From Prevotellaceae bacterium (lineage in GTDB: Bacteria; Bacteroidota; Bacteroidia; Bacteroidales; UBA932): a stretch of 7,095 bases of DNA. Numbering within the stretch: the stretch's first letter is position 1; every line of letters starts with the position of its first letter. Below, piece after piece: positions 1 through 5,165 of this stretch. The notes beneath the pieces are model-generated. The model did not search any database and was not told where the DNA came from. It worked only from the letters and a program-made list of their open reading frames with translations. A program made the position numbers and the translations under genes. The stretch is from NCBI GenBank assembly GCA_031285695.1, contig JAITVR010000154.1, forward strand, positions 1 through 7,095. Direction: 5' to 3'.

Positions 1-146
1 TGCAGCGGCGCTTTTTTGATAGCTTGCACGCGGGTGCCGCGCACAAATCCCATTTCGGTAATGCGCTTGCGAAACGCGCCGTAGCCCTTTACCTTGCTGA
101 TAAGGGCGGTTTCTCCTTCCTGTAAATCGGTTAAGTGGCGTAGCAT
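1..146 (-). CDS. FeoA-domain N-terminus of a ferrous iron transport protein (partial; probably FeoAB fusion)
   Basis: Only the first 48 codons are in the window; the gene runs off the left edge. The peptide begins MLRHLTDLQEGETALI and contains GYGAFRKRITEMGFVRGTRV at residues 21-40, followed by a KKAPL stretch. This is the FeoA SH3-like domain signature (xxRxxxMGFxxGxxVxxxxxAPL). FeoA regulates or assists FeoB, the inner-membrane GTP-driven Fe2+ transporter. In many Bacteroidota the FeoA domain is fused to the N-terminus of FeoB, so this is likely the start of a FeoAB fusion, but the FeoB part is outside the window and a stand-alone FeoA cannot be excluded. The ATG at 146-144 is the only start before the purine-rich intergenic stretch. 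The porin gene lies 117 nt upstream on the same strand. No convincing TAnnTTTG box was found in the gap, so its promoter is unresolved. Confidence 0.85.
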   Translation of the reverse strand, partial: MLRHLTDLQEGETALISKVKGYGAFRKRITEMGFVRGTRVQAIKKAPL

Positions 147-173
147 GGTTTGTTCTTGTTTAGGAAAAAAAGT

Positions 174-246
174 AAAAGAGAAAAACAGGAAAAGAGAATA
201 GGAAGCCCTTGCCTCATTTTATTCTCTTTTTCTCTTTTCCTATTTT
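174..246. repeat. Imperfect polypurine/polypyrimidine inverted repeat between porin and feo genes
   Basis: The left arm (174-200) is almost all purine and the right arm (220-246) almost all pyrimidine. The core is a perfect 11-bp match (AAAAGAGAATA at 190-200 with TATTCTCTTTT at 220-230). It continues outward with a few mismatches and a G-T pair, leaving a 19-nt loop. It could act as a weak terminator after the minus-strand porin gene, but the stem is AT-rich and repetitive, so folding strength is doubtful. Confidence 0.5.
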
Positions 247-263
247 CCTTTTTTGCCTCTCTT

Positions 264-1415
264 TTAAAATTTCACGTGCAGCCGCAGTATTCCCACCAGC
301 GCATCGGGCAGCTGCTCGCTTGCTCCTGCCGGATTTACGATGTACTGCACATCGGACTGCAGGGCAAAGTTACCATTAAATTGCCACTTGTAAAACAGCT
401 CCAGCGTAGTTTCTTGTCGGTGGCGGCGGCGCTGCCTGTCGAGGTTGGCTATGGCAAGCCCCAAAATGTCCTTTTCTTTTTTGCTGAAAACCCCGTGGTA
501 GTTGGCGCCCAAGCCGAGGTAGTAGGCGTGCTGGTTTTTGCTTTTTGGCGCAGCCGCAATTTGTGCAAACAGGTTTATTTTTCGGTTTTGGCGCTCAAAA
601 ATAGTTTGGTCGGCAATGAGGTACACGCCGTAGTTGTTGGTAAAAACGGTGTTGGCGCTTTGCGTAGCCTCGTCAAATTCGGTAAGGCCGGAGTGGTAGT
701 ACGCGCCAATTTTATAGGTTCCCTCCTTTTGCTTAATTTTAAATTTTGCATGAAATTCGGTGGCCAGCAGCATGCCATCGTTTTTGCTAAAGCTCCAGTG
801 CAGGTTGTGCGGGTTGTGCTCAAAGGGCTTTTGGCAGCCGTCGAACACGGCGGTTTGCCACGCAAACTGCTCGCTGATGTTCCACCGCGCCGAAATGCCC
901 AAGCCGGTAAGCGGAAAAATGGGCAGGGGCAGGTTGACCGATATTACGGGCGGCATGCCAAAGGAGCTATTGATAAATTCGCCGGCTGCCTCGCTCATCA
1001 TAAAGTTGATATTCAAATCTTGCAAACCAAGGGTAAATGAAAAGCTGCCAAGCGTTTGCTTAAGCCAAAATTCGTGCAAATATACGTGCGTTCCGGCGTC
1101 GATGTTGGAGGCCACCTGCAGGTCGCCCAGGTAGCTTTCCGAGAGCGATTTTCCGTGTATGCTTGCGCCGTTGATAAAAATGCTGCCGCCCTTCCACCAA
1201 CCTGCCTTTTGGGTGTCAAAGCCCAGGCCCATGTTGGCCATGCCCATGTAGCCCGCGCCGGTTTTTATGCCGCCGCGGGCGTTTCCGTAAGCATCGGCAA
1301 GGTAGGCGGCTTCAAAGGTAAAGGGATTTTCTTTTTGAGGAAGCAAAATTTCCTGCCCGTGCACCGTCAAAAACAGGGCTGCCAGGGCAAGGAGTAGGGT
1401 TAATCTTTTGGGCAT
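264..1415 (-). CDS. OprB-family carbohydrate porin-like outer-membrane protein
   Basis: The 383-residue protein has a signal peptide: KR at positions 3-4, a hydrophobic core LTLLLALAALFLTV at 5-18, and probable cleavage near HG-QE at 20-21. The mature part is rich in alternating beta-strand patterns and ends in a terminal Phe (LHVKF), as outer-membrane barrels do. OprB-type features are LHEFWLKQTL (113-122), the FTLGLQDLN strand (127-135), FINSSFGMPP (147-156) followed by NLPLPIFPLTGLGISARW (161-178), AVFDG (189-193), and near the C-terminus LELFYKWQ with QYIVNPAG (357-364). OprB porins are passive channels for sugars and other small solutes in the outer membrane; the actual substrate cannot be read from the sequence. 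At about 360 mature residues it is at the short end of the family. The ATG at 1415 fits a -7 promoter box at 1437-1444, giving a short 5' UTR. It is followed on the same strand by the feo gene, so a role in metal uptake is possible but unsupported. Confidence 0.85.
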   Translation of the reverse strand: MPKRLTLLLALAALFLTVHGQEILLPQKENPFTFEAAYLADAYGNARGGIKTGAGYMGMANMGLGFDTQKAGWWKGGSIFINGASIHGKSLSESYLGDLQVASNIDAGTHVYLHEFWLKQTLGSFSFTLGLQDLNINFMMSEAAGEFINSSFGMPPVISVNLPLPIFPLTGLGISARWNISEQFAWQTAVFDGCQKPFEHNPHNLHWSFSKNDGMLLATEFHAKFKIKQKEGTYKIGAYYHSGLTEFDEATQSANTVFTNNYGVYLIADQTIFERQNRKINLFAQIAAAPKSKNQHAYYLGLGANYHGVFSKKEKDILGLAIANLDRQRRRHRQETTLELFYKWQFNGNFALQSDVQYIVNPAGASEQLPDALVGILRLHVKF

Positions 1416-1436
1416 AGTCGTCTATTTTTGGGACGA

Positions 1437-1444
1437 CAAAGGTA
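1437..1444 (-). promoter_or_regulatory. -7 promoter box (TACCTTTG) of the porin gene
   Basis: Read on the minus strand the site is TACCTTTG, an exact match to the Bacteroidota -7 consensus TAnnTTTG, 21 nt upstream of the porin ATG. No TTG/TTTG is found at the expected distance upstream (about 19 nt), because that position falls in the GTTGAGA repeat array. Confidence 0.65.
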
Positions 1445-1453
1445 GTTTAATTA

Positions 1454-1516
1454 ATTGAGAGTTGAGAGTGGAGAGTTGAGAGTTGAAAGTTGAGAGTGGG
1501 GAGTTGAGAATGGAAA
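1454..1516. repeat. Heptanucleotide tandem array, nine units of GTTGAGA type
   Basis: Read in steps of seven on the plus strand, the units are ATTGAGA, GTTGAGA, GTGGAGA, GTTGAGA, GTTGAAA, GTTGAGA, GTGGGGA, GTTGAGA and ATGGAAA. Four are identical and the others differ by one to three bases. The array starts 10 nt upstream of the porin -7 box, so it covers the place where the -33 element would be. Confidence 0.85.
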
Positions 1517-1540
1517 GGTATGGCACGGCTCTTTTCTATT

Positions 1541-1628
1541 GTCATGCTGAGCCTGTCGAAGCATCTCATGTTAGCACTGTAATGACACATTACCACCACG
1601 CGAGATGCTTCGCTTCGCTCGGCATGAC
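1541..1628. repeat. Dispersed palindromic element, GTCATGCTGAG type
   Basis: The left arm 1541-1567 begins GTCATGCTGAG and ends CGAAGCATCTC. The right arm 1602-1628 is its imperfect reverse complement (22 of 27 positions match; five differences, four of them in one block). The 34-nt loop is unrelated. Related sequence recurs at 1887-1897, 3219-3238 and 3612-3649. Such GTCATGCTGAGxxxGTCGAAGCATCTC elements are common in Bacteroidota intergenic DNA. Confidence 0.85.
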
Positions 1629-1650
1629 AACGGTCAGCATTCGCAGTATG

Positions 1651-1678
1651 TTATAGCCCCCTTTAGGGGGTTGGGGGT
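1651..1678. repeat. 28-bp inverted repeat, left copy
   Basis: The sequence starts TTATAGCCCCC and ends GGGGGTTGGGGGT. It is exactly the reverse complement of 3065-3092 (28 of 28). It contains its own small stem, CCCCCT/AGGGGG. The two copies lie in opposite orientation on either side of the DUF6261-like gene. Confidence 0.9.
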
Positions 1679-1738
1679 ATTCACGCTCAAGGCTTCCACC
1701 CTGTTAAGACAAGGTTCCTACCTCGTCTTTTATATCCT

Positions 1739-1817
1739 CGCAGGTTAGAACCTGCGGAGATAGCCCGAACGAGGTAGAACCTCGTTCGAACGGGGAGATA
1801 CCGTGTCAAGCACGGTA
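1739..1817. repeat. Cluster of three short perfect hairpins
   Basis: Three palindromes follow one another: CGCAGGTT/AACCTGCG at 1739-1756 (2-nt gap), CGAACGAGGT/ACCTCGTTCG at 1766-1788 (10-bp stem, 3-nt loop) and TACCGTG/CACGGTA at 1799-1817 (7-bp stem, 5-nt loop). A degenerate AGGTTCCTACCT precedes them at about 1712-1723. The AGGTT/AACCT theme recurs at 3547-3590. None has a T-run that would make a good terminator. Confidence 0.8.
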
Positions 1818-1830
1818 TGACAGGTATGGC

Positions 1831-1860
1831 GTGAGATTGCCACGCTTCGCTCGCAATGAC
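1831..1860 (-). repeat. Dispersed repeat, GTCATTGCGAG type
   Basis: On the minus strand this reads GTCATTGCGAGCGAAGCG and then ends GGCAATCTCAC. It is the same family as the arms at 3120-3203 and the copy at 3246-3291. It stands alone here, without the second arm. Confidence 0.8.
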
Positions 1861-1923
1861 GGTACGTTTATGTACTACCGTGCGCTGTCATGCTGAGCCG
1901 TTTCAAGTTGGTTGGTTGATAAC

Positions 1924-1954
1924 AAAAAAGGCGGAAGCTGTAATTCCGCCTTTT
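1924..1954 (-). terminator. Intrinsic terminator of the DUF6261-like gene
   Basis: A perfect 11-bp stem (AAAAGGCGGAA at 1926-1936 with TTCCGCCTTTT at 1944-1954) encloses a 7-nt loop. Read on the minus strand it is followed by a run of six T, 17 nt after the stop codon at 1971. Confidence 0.85.
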
Positions 1955-1970
1955 GCCTACTGTGTATTGC

Positions 1971-2702
1971 CTACTTTTTTCCCTCCTCCTTCCTTCCCCT
2001 TCGGGCGGTAAGTCGGGCGCGCACCCGTCCGTTTTCTTCGTTGAGTAGGGCGGCAAAGCGCTCAACGGCGGGGGTGGCGGCGGAGAGCAGCAGCACATTG
2101 GTTAAGTCCCAGGTGGCGCTAATGAGGCGGTTGCCCTCACGACGTACATCGGTCATGCGCACGGCGGTTTGCTCGGCGGCGGCGTTGGCAAAGGTGCGGT
2201 CGGTTTGCAGCCGCGCGTACTCGGCGTTGGCGGCTTGCAGCTGGTCAAGGCGGCGCGTGAGCCCATCAAGGCGGGCTATTTGCTCGGCATGGCGCTCGCG
2301 CAGCTCGGCCAAAAAGTTGGTAATGCGCGCCGTTTCCTGGTCGCGATTTTCGTTGGCCATGCCGCTGTAGTGCTCCACCACCAGCATAAGGCTGTTGGCG
2401 GCATCGCGCAGGGACATATCATCTTCGTACAAAAAGGAGCGCACGGTGCTGTTTACCGCGGCAATAAGGCGGTCGCGCTTGGCATCGGCCTCGTCGCACA
2501 GGCGGGTGTACTCGCTTTTGCGAATAAACTCCATGGCCTGCCCTGCCAAGGCGGCGTTGGCCTCAAGCAGCGGCAGCAGCGCGGTAAGGCTCAGCGCATC
2601 GGCGCCAACCTGCCCAATGGCTTGTAGCAAAAAGGCCTGATAGGCGCTCCACTCCTCGTTGTAGAGGCTGCCCACATCAAATTTTGTTAGCTTCATCATC
2701 AT
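1971..2702 (-). CDS. DUF6261-like hypothetical protein, coiled-coil rich
   Basis: The 243-residue product is almost wholly alpha-helical, with no signal peptide or membrane segment. It begins MMMKLTKFDVGSLYNEEW and contains EADAKRDRLI at 71-80. An N-terminal 'L..L.NEE' followed by a mid-protein D.KRD motif fits, from memory, the DUF6261 family of uncharacterised Bacteroidota proteins; the assignment is not verified. Residues 130-170 (FLAELRERHAEQIARLDGLT and on) look like a coiled coil, and the tail is very basic (RARLTARRGRKEEGKK). The frame stays open upstream to 2804, but that extension runs through a terminator-like hairpin (2724-2751) and a tandem repeat (2775-2889), so one of the three adjacent ATGs at 2702, 2699 or 2696 is the likely start. 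No clear ribosome binding site or TAnnTTTG promoter box was seen. Function is unknown. The gene stands alone between two repeat regions. Confidence 0.7.
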   Translation of the reverse strand: MMMKLTKFDVGSLYNEEWSAYQAFLLQAIGQVGADALSLTALLPLLEANAALAGQAMEFIRKSEYTRLCDEADAKRDRLIAAVNSTVRSFLYEDDMSLRDAANSLMLVVEHYSGMANENRDQETARITNFLAELRERHAEQIARLDGLTRRLDQLQAANAEYARLQTDRTFANAAAEQTAVRMTDVRREGNRLISATWDLTNVLLLSAATPAVERFAALLNEENGRVRARLTARRGRKEEGKK

Positions 2703-2723
2703 TACGTTTTTTAAAAGGTTTGT

Positions 2724-2751
2724 AAAAAAATCCTTCGGGCTGCCCCGAAGG
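2724..2751 (-). terminator. Terminator-like hairpin in the leader of the DUF6261-like gene
   Basis: A perfect 8-bp GC-rich stem (CCTTCGGG at 2732-2739 with CCCGAAGG at 2744-2751) has a 4-nt loop. Read on the minus strand it is followed by A and then seven T. It ends only about 21 nt before the ATG at 2702, so any transcript entering from upstream must pass it. It may be an attenuator or an insulating terminator. Confidence 0.65.
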
Positions 2752-2774
2752 GGGTAATTGGCATGGGTTGGGGC

Positions 2775-2889
2775 TTTTGGCACGCCTGTTTTGGTCAAAA
2801 GCATGCCATTTTGTCATTTTGGCACGGCAGTTTTGGTCAAAGGTGCGCCACTTTAGCCTTTCCTGCCGTCTGTTTTGCCCAAAAGTACG
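2775..2889. repeat. 42-bp tandem repeat, about 2.7 units
   Basis: Unit 1 (2775-2816) starts TTTTGGCACGCCTGTTTTGG, unit 2 (2817-2858) starts TTTTGGCACGGCAGTTTTGG, and a degenerate partial third unit (2859-2889) retains CTGTTTTG and CAAAAGTACG. The first two units have the same length and share the GTTTTGGTCAAA core and a TGCxCCA/TGCCA segment. Confidence 0.8.
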
Positions 2890-2939
2890 TGGGTTGGGGG
2901 AAATAGCTTATAAAGTTCGTAAAGTTTGTCATTTCGACT

Positions 2940-3007
2940 CAGCTCAATGACCGGGTGGTTGCAGCTCAATGACCGAGTGGGTCGCTGCTCAATCAACTCG
3001 TGGGTCG
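2940..3007. repeat. 22-23-bp tandem repeat, three units
   Basis: The units are CAGCTCAATGACCGGGTGGT+TG (2940-2961), CAGCTCAATGACCGAGTGGG+TCG (2962-2984) and a more diverged CTGCTCAATCAACTCGTGGG+TCG (2985-3007). The array is directly preceded by GTCATTTCGACT, another fragment of the GTCATT element family. Confidence 0.75.
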
Positions 3008-3064
3008 CTGAGCCTTTCTGCTTCGCTCAAGATAAACTCCGCCGAAGCGTTGCTTCCTTTAACC

Positions 3065-3092
3065 ACCCCCAACCCCCTAAAGGGGGCTATAA
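3065..3092. repeat. 28-bp inverted repeat, right copy
   Basis: The sequence begins ACCCCCAACCCCC and ends GGGGGCTATAA, the exact reverse complement of 1651-1678. The copies are about 1.39 kb apart and enclose the DUF6261-like gene. Confidence 0.9.
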
Positions 3093-3119
3093 CCGCAGCG
3101 GGGTTATCAACCCTAAGCC

Positions 3120-3203
3120 GTCATTGCAAGCGGGTTTAGCGAAGCAATCTCAAGCCTTATTGTGAGATTGCCGCGTCGCTCGTGCCTCGCTCCTCGCAAT
3201 GAC
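3120..3203. repeat. Complete palindromic element, GTCATTGC type
   Basis: The left arm (3120-3152) runs from GTCATTGCAAGCGGG to AGCAATCTCA. The right arm (3163-3203) runs from TGAGATTGC to CTCGCAATGAC. The ends pair well (GTCATTGC with GCAATGAC; GCAATCTCA with TGAGATTGC), while the middles differ in length. The left arm recurs at 3246-3278 with only 2 of 33 positions changed. Confidence 0.85.
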
Positions 3204-3218
3204 GGTGGGTGTGCGGCT

Positions 3219-3238
3219 GTCATGCTGAGTTTGTCGAA
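3219..3238 (+). repeat. Single arm of the GTCATGCTGAG element
   Basis: GTCATGCTGAGTTTGTCGAA matches the left arm at 1541-1560 except for two bases. It is wedged between two GTCATTGC palindromes and has no partner arm of its own. Confidence 0.8.
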
Positions 3239-3245
3239 AAACCAC

Positions 3246-3291
3246 GTCATTGCGAGCGGGTTTAGCGAAGCAACCTCAAGCCCGCAATGAC
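3246..3291. repeat. Shortened palindromic element, GTCATTGC type
   Basis: The arm 3246-3278 is nearly identical to 3120-3152. It is closed by GCCCGCAATGAC at 3280-3291, which pairs with the first 12 nt (11 of 12). Most of the second arm is missing, so this is a truncated version of the element at 3120-3203. Confidence 0.8.
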
Positions 3292-3366
3292 AGCATTAGA
3301 CGGCATAAAAAACACACAAACGCAGTGGAAAGAAGTAAATTCTCAGCTAAAAATTAGGAGTTAAAC

Positions 3367-3404
3367 ATTAAAAGCGGCGCAGAGTTTTCTGCGCCGCTTT
3401 TAAT
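3367..3404. terminator. Strong bidirectional terminator hairpin
   Basis: The stem is 17 bp without mismatch (3367-3383 with 3388-3404) around a 4-nt GTTT loop. The core is GCGGCGCAGA/TCTGCGCCGC, flanked by AAAA/TTTT on both sides, so it can work in either direction. It lies about 250 nt past the pyrC stop and is the first strong terminator that a minus-strand transcript from pyrC would meet. Confidence 0.8.
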
Positions 3405-3428
3405 TTTGGCAATTTTTTCGGTTTTCTT

Positions 3429-3484
3429 TACGCAGAGGTGTTTTTCTTTCACGCTTGCGTAAGCTACGCAGGGGCATTTTTCTG
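3429..3484. repeat. Short direct repeat TACGCAGRGG...TTTTTCT with a small hairpin
   Basis: TACGCAGAGGTGTTTTTCTT (3429-3448) and TACGCAGGGGCATTTTTCTG (3465-3484) agree at 16 of 20 positions, 36 nt apart. Between and overlapping them is TGCGTA/TACGCA (3456-3470) with a 3-nt loop. A weaker TTGCAGAGG follows at about 3496. Confidence 0.55.
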
Positions 3485-3546
3485 CTTTTTCTCACTTGCA
3501 GAGGCTGTGTTTGGCCGAGGCTCTACTTCGTCCGTGCTATCCCCTC

Positions 3547-3590
3547 AGGTTGTAACCTAAGAAAATACAAGAGCCGAGGTCAGAACCTCG
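3547..3590. repeat. Two short AGGTT/AACCT-type hairpins
   Basis: AGGTT/AACCT with a 2-nt gap (3547-3558) and CGAGGT/ACCTCG with a 4-nt loop (3575-3590). They resemble the hairpins at 1739-1788 in stem and loop (loops are GT, AG, AGA and CAGA). Confidence 0.65.
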
Positions 3591-3611
3591 ACTCAACAGT
3601 GGTAAAAGTTT

Positions 3612-3649
3612 GAAATTTCTCGGCTCCGCTTCACTCCGCTCAACATGAC
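3612..3649 (-). repeat. GTCATG-type element abutting the pyrC stop
   Basis: On the minus strand this reads GTCATGTTGAGCGGAGTGAA and ends with GAGAAATTTC. It belongs to the same broad family as the elements at 1541 and 3219 and begins 5 nt after the pyrC stop codon. Confidence 0.7.
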
Positions 3650-3654
3650 AGCAG

Positions 3655-4995
3655 TTAACCACTAACCACTAAGTTGAGGGTTTGCGCGTGGGGCGTGTCG
3701 GCCACCGTTCCCTCGGCGTAGGCTAAGTGGCCGTTTACAAAGGTGTGGGTAACGCGGTGCGCAAAGGTGCAGCCACTGAAGGCGCTCCAGCCGCACCGGT
3801 GCAGCGTGTTTTCGGCGCTTACCTGCCACGCCTCGGGCTTTACCAGCACAAGGTCGGCAGCGTAGCCCTTGCGAATATACCCGCGGTTGCCGATGCTGAA
3901 AATGCGCGCCGGAGCGTGGCACATTTTTTCTACCAAGGTTTCCACCGAAAATTCGCCCTGCCGTACCAACTCCAACATGCTTACCAACGAGTGCTGCACC
4001 AATGGCAATCCTGAGGGCGCGTTGAGGTACGAGCCTTGCTTTTCGCTTAGCGTGTGCGGTGCGTGGTCGGTGGCAATGGTGCTTATGGTGTCCGCGGCCA
4101 CGGCGCAGCGCAGCGCAGTGCGATCGGCAGCAGTTTTTATGGCGGGGTTGCACTTTACAAAGGCAGCTTTTTCGGCGTAATCTTCATTGCAAAACCACAG
4201 GTACTGCGGGCAGGTTTCGGCGGTAATTTTGGGGCTGTCGCCAAATAAACCCAGCTCGCGTGCGGTAGAAATGTGCGCTACGTGCAGCCGCGCACCGTAT
4301 TTTTTGGCAAGCACCACGGCGCGACTTGTGGCGTTGTAGCAGGCCTCCGCGCTGCGAATTTTGGAGTGTAGGGTAAAGGGAATATTTTCGCCGAATTGCT
4401 TTTTTGCGGCCTCTAAATTATGCTTTATGAGCGCATCGTCCTCGCAGTGCGCCACTATAGGCAGCGGGCACTCGGCAAAGAGTTTACTAAGCAATTTTTC
4501 ATCGTCCAGCAGCATGTTGCCGGTGCTGGAGCCCATAAATAATTTCACGGCAAAAACTCCGTCCTCGGGTTTTAGCTTGGCTACTTCGTCCAAATTATCG
4601 GCGGTGGCGCCAAGGTAGCCGCCGTAGTTGGCCGCCGAGTTGCGTGCAGCAATGGCGAGTTTTTCGCGCACCAATTCCACGCTTGTGGTTTGCGGAATGG
4701 TGTTGGGCATGTCCACCACCGAGGTAACGCCGCCGGCTACGGCAGCGCGGCTTTCGCTACTCCACGTGGCCTTGTGCGTAAGCCCCGGCTCGCGAAAGTG
4801 CACGTGCGTATCAATCACGCCCGGCAGCAGCAGCAGGCCGGTAGCGTCAATGGTTTGCGCGCCTTCAGCTATGTTTTTTAGAATGATTTGCGAGGCCGGA
4901 AAAATCTCCTCAATTTTTCCTTCGCCCACCAGCACGCTACCGCAAAACGAAGTGCCTTCGTTTACAATGGTAGCGTTTTGAATGAGGAAATTCAT
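3655..4995 (-). CDS. pyrC: Dihydroorotase
   Basis: This cytosolic zinc enzyme interconverts N-carbamoyl-L-aspartate and dihydroorotate, the third step of de novo pyrimidine synthesis. The 446-residue protein has the full set of active-site motifs of the amidohydrolase family: DTHVHFREPG at 62-71 (metal ligands H64 and H66, substrate Arg R68), VKLFMGSSTG at 150-159 (K151, the lysine expected to be carboxylated and to bridge the two metals), AHCEDD (H183), HVAHIST (H241), and ATDHAPH at 308-314 (catalytic D310). TCPQYL (261-266) and the C-terminal GYIRKGYAADLVLV stretch are also typical. Length and motifs fit the class I, roughly 420-450 residue bacterial dihydroorotases rather than allantoinase. 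The start at 4995 is the only one compatible with the N-terminal beta strand (MNFLIQNATIV). It is the last gene of the minus-strand series GT2, mntA, hepT, pyrC, but the 170-nt gap before it may hold its own promoter. Confidence 0.95.
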   Translation of the reverse strand: MNFLIQNATIVNEGTSFCGSVLVGEGKIEEIFPASQIILKNIAEGAQTIDATGLLLLPGVIDTHVHFREPGLTHKATWSSESRAAVAGGVTSVVDMPNTIPQTTSVELVREKLAIAARNSAANYGGYLGATADNLDEVAKLKPEDGVFAVKLFMGSSTGNMLLDDEKLLSKLFAECPLPIVAHCEDDALIKHNLEAAKKQFGENIPFTLHSKIRSAEACYNATSRAVVLAKKYGARLHVAHISTARELGLFGDSPKITAETCPQYLWFCNEDYAEKAAFVKCNPAIKTAADRTALRCAVAADTISTIATDHAPHTLSEKQGSYLNAPSGLPLVQHSLVSMLELVRQGEFSVETLVEKMCHAPARIFSIGNRGYIRKGYAADLVLVKPEAWQVSAENTLHRCGWSAFSGCTFAHRVTHTFVNGHLAYAEGTVADTPHAQTLNLVVSG

Positions 4996-5165
4996 ACTTT
5001 AAGGGAGAAAATAGAAAACGAAACTATTACTCTTGTCAAAAGCGAAAGGCGTAATAAAACTTCTTCAAGTCCATCTCTACTAATTTTGATTGCTTTTTAA
5101 CAACCAACTTTTTCGAGTTTTGTCAATATCGAACAAGAGAACAAATTTCTTTAAAAACATCATGT
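4996..5165. other. Short AT-rich gap between hepT and pyrC
   Basis: This 170-nt gap has no credible gene. A 26-codon minus-strand frame (5160-5080) is too short to support. No exact TAnnTTTG box was found; TAGTTTCG near 5020 is one base off but lacks a well-spaced TTG. Its base composition resembles the toxin-antitoxin genes, so it may have arrived with them. Confidence 0.5.

Larger units (their letters stand above)
1416..1970. other. Repeat-rich intergenic region between porin and DUF6261-like gene
   Basis: No credible gene lies here. From left to right the region holds the porin promoter box, the heptamer array, a long GTCATGC hairpin (1541-1628), one copy of the 28-bp inverted repeat (1651-1678), three short hairpins (1739-1817), a GTCATTGCGAG element (1831-1860), an isolated GTCATGCTGAG (1887-1897) and the terminator of the DUF6261-like gene (1924-1954). 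Confidence 0.8.
2703..3654. other. Repeat-rich region without a credible gene
   Basis: This stretch of about 950 nt between pyrC and the DUF6261-like gene has open frames only where repeats happen to lack stops. It holds a leader hairpin, a 42-bp tandem array, a 22-23-bp tandem array, the right copy of the 28-bp inverted repeat, two GTCATTGC palindromes, several GTCATG elements, a strong bidirectional terminator (3367-3404) and short AGGTT/AACCT hairpins. No tRNA or CRISPR is present. Confidence 0.8.

Noticed and set aside
150..1040. Long plus-strand open frame opposite the porin gene
   Set aside because: It is antisense to the well-supported OprB-like gene, starts in the purine-rich hairpin and has no recognisable domain; an artefact of GC-rich codon use on the other strand.
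2703..2804. N-terminal extension of the DUF6261-like protein to an ATG at 2804
   Set aside because: The added 34 residues are encoded by a tandem repeat and a terminator-like hairpin and do not fit the expected N-terminus of the protein.
1454..3007. Possible CRISPR array among the tandem repeats
   Set aside because: The repeat units are contiguous, with no spacers of uniform length between them, and no cas gene is present.
1651..3092. Insertion sequence bounded by the 28-bp inverted repeats
   Set aside because: The enclosed gene shows no transposase motifs, and no flanking target-site duplication was recognised; it is kept only as a possible invertible or repeat-bounded segment.
2926..3165. 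79-codon plus-strand open frame in the repeat region
   Set aside because: It is a translation of the 22-23-bp tandem repeat, the 28-bp inverted repeat and the GTCATTGC element; there is no ribosome site and no domain.
5080..5160. 26-codon minus-strand frame (MFLKKFVLLFDIDKTRKSWL and on) after hepT
   Set aside because: It superficially recalls an FDIDGT phosphatase motif, but it is far too short, lacks a ribosome site and sits in AT-rich spacer.
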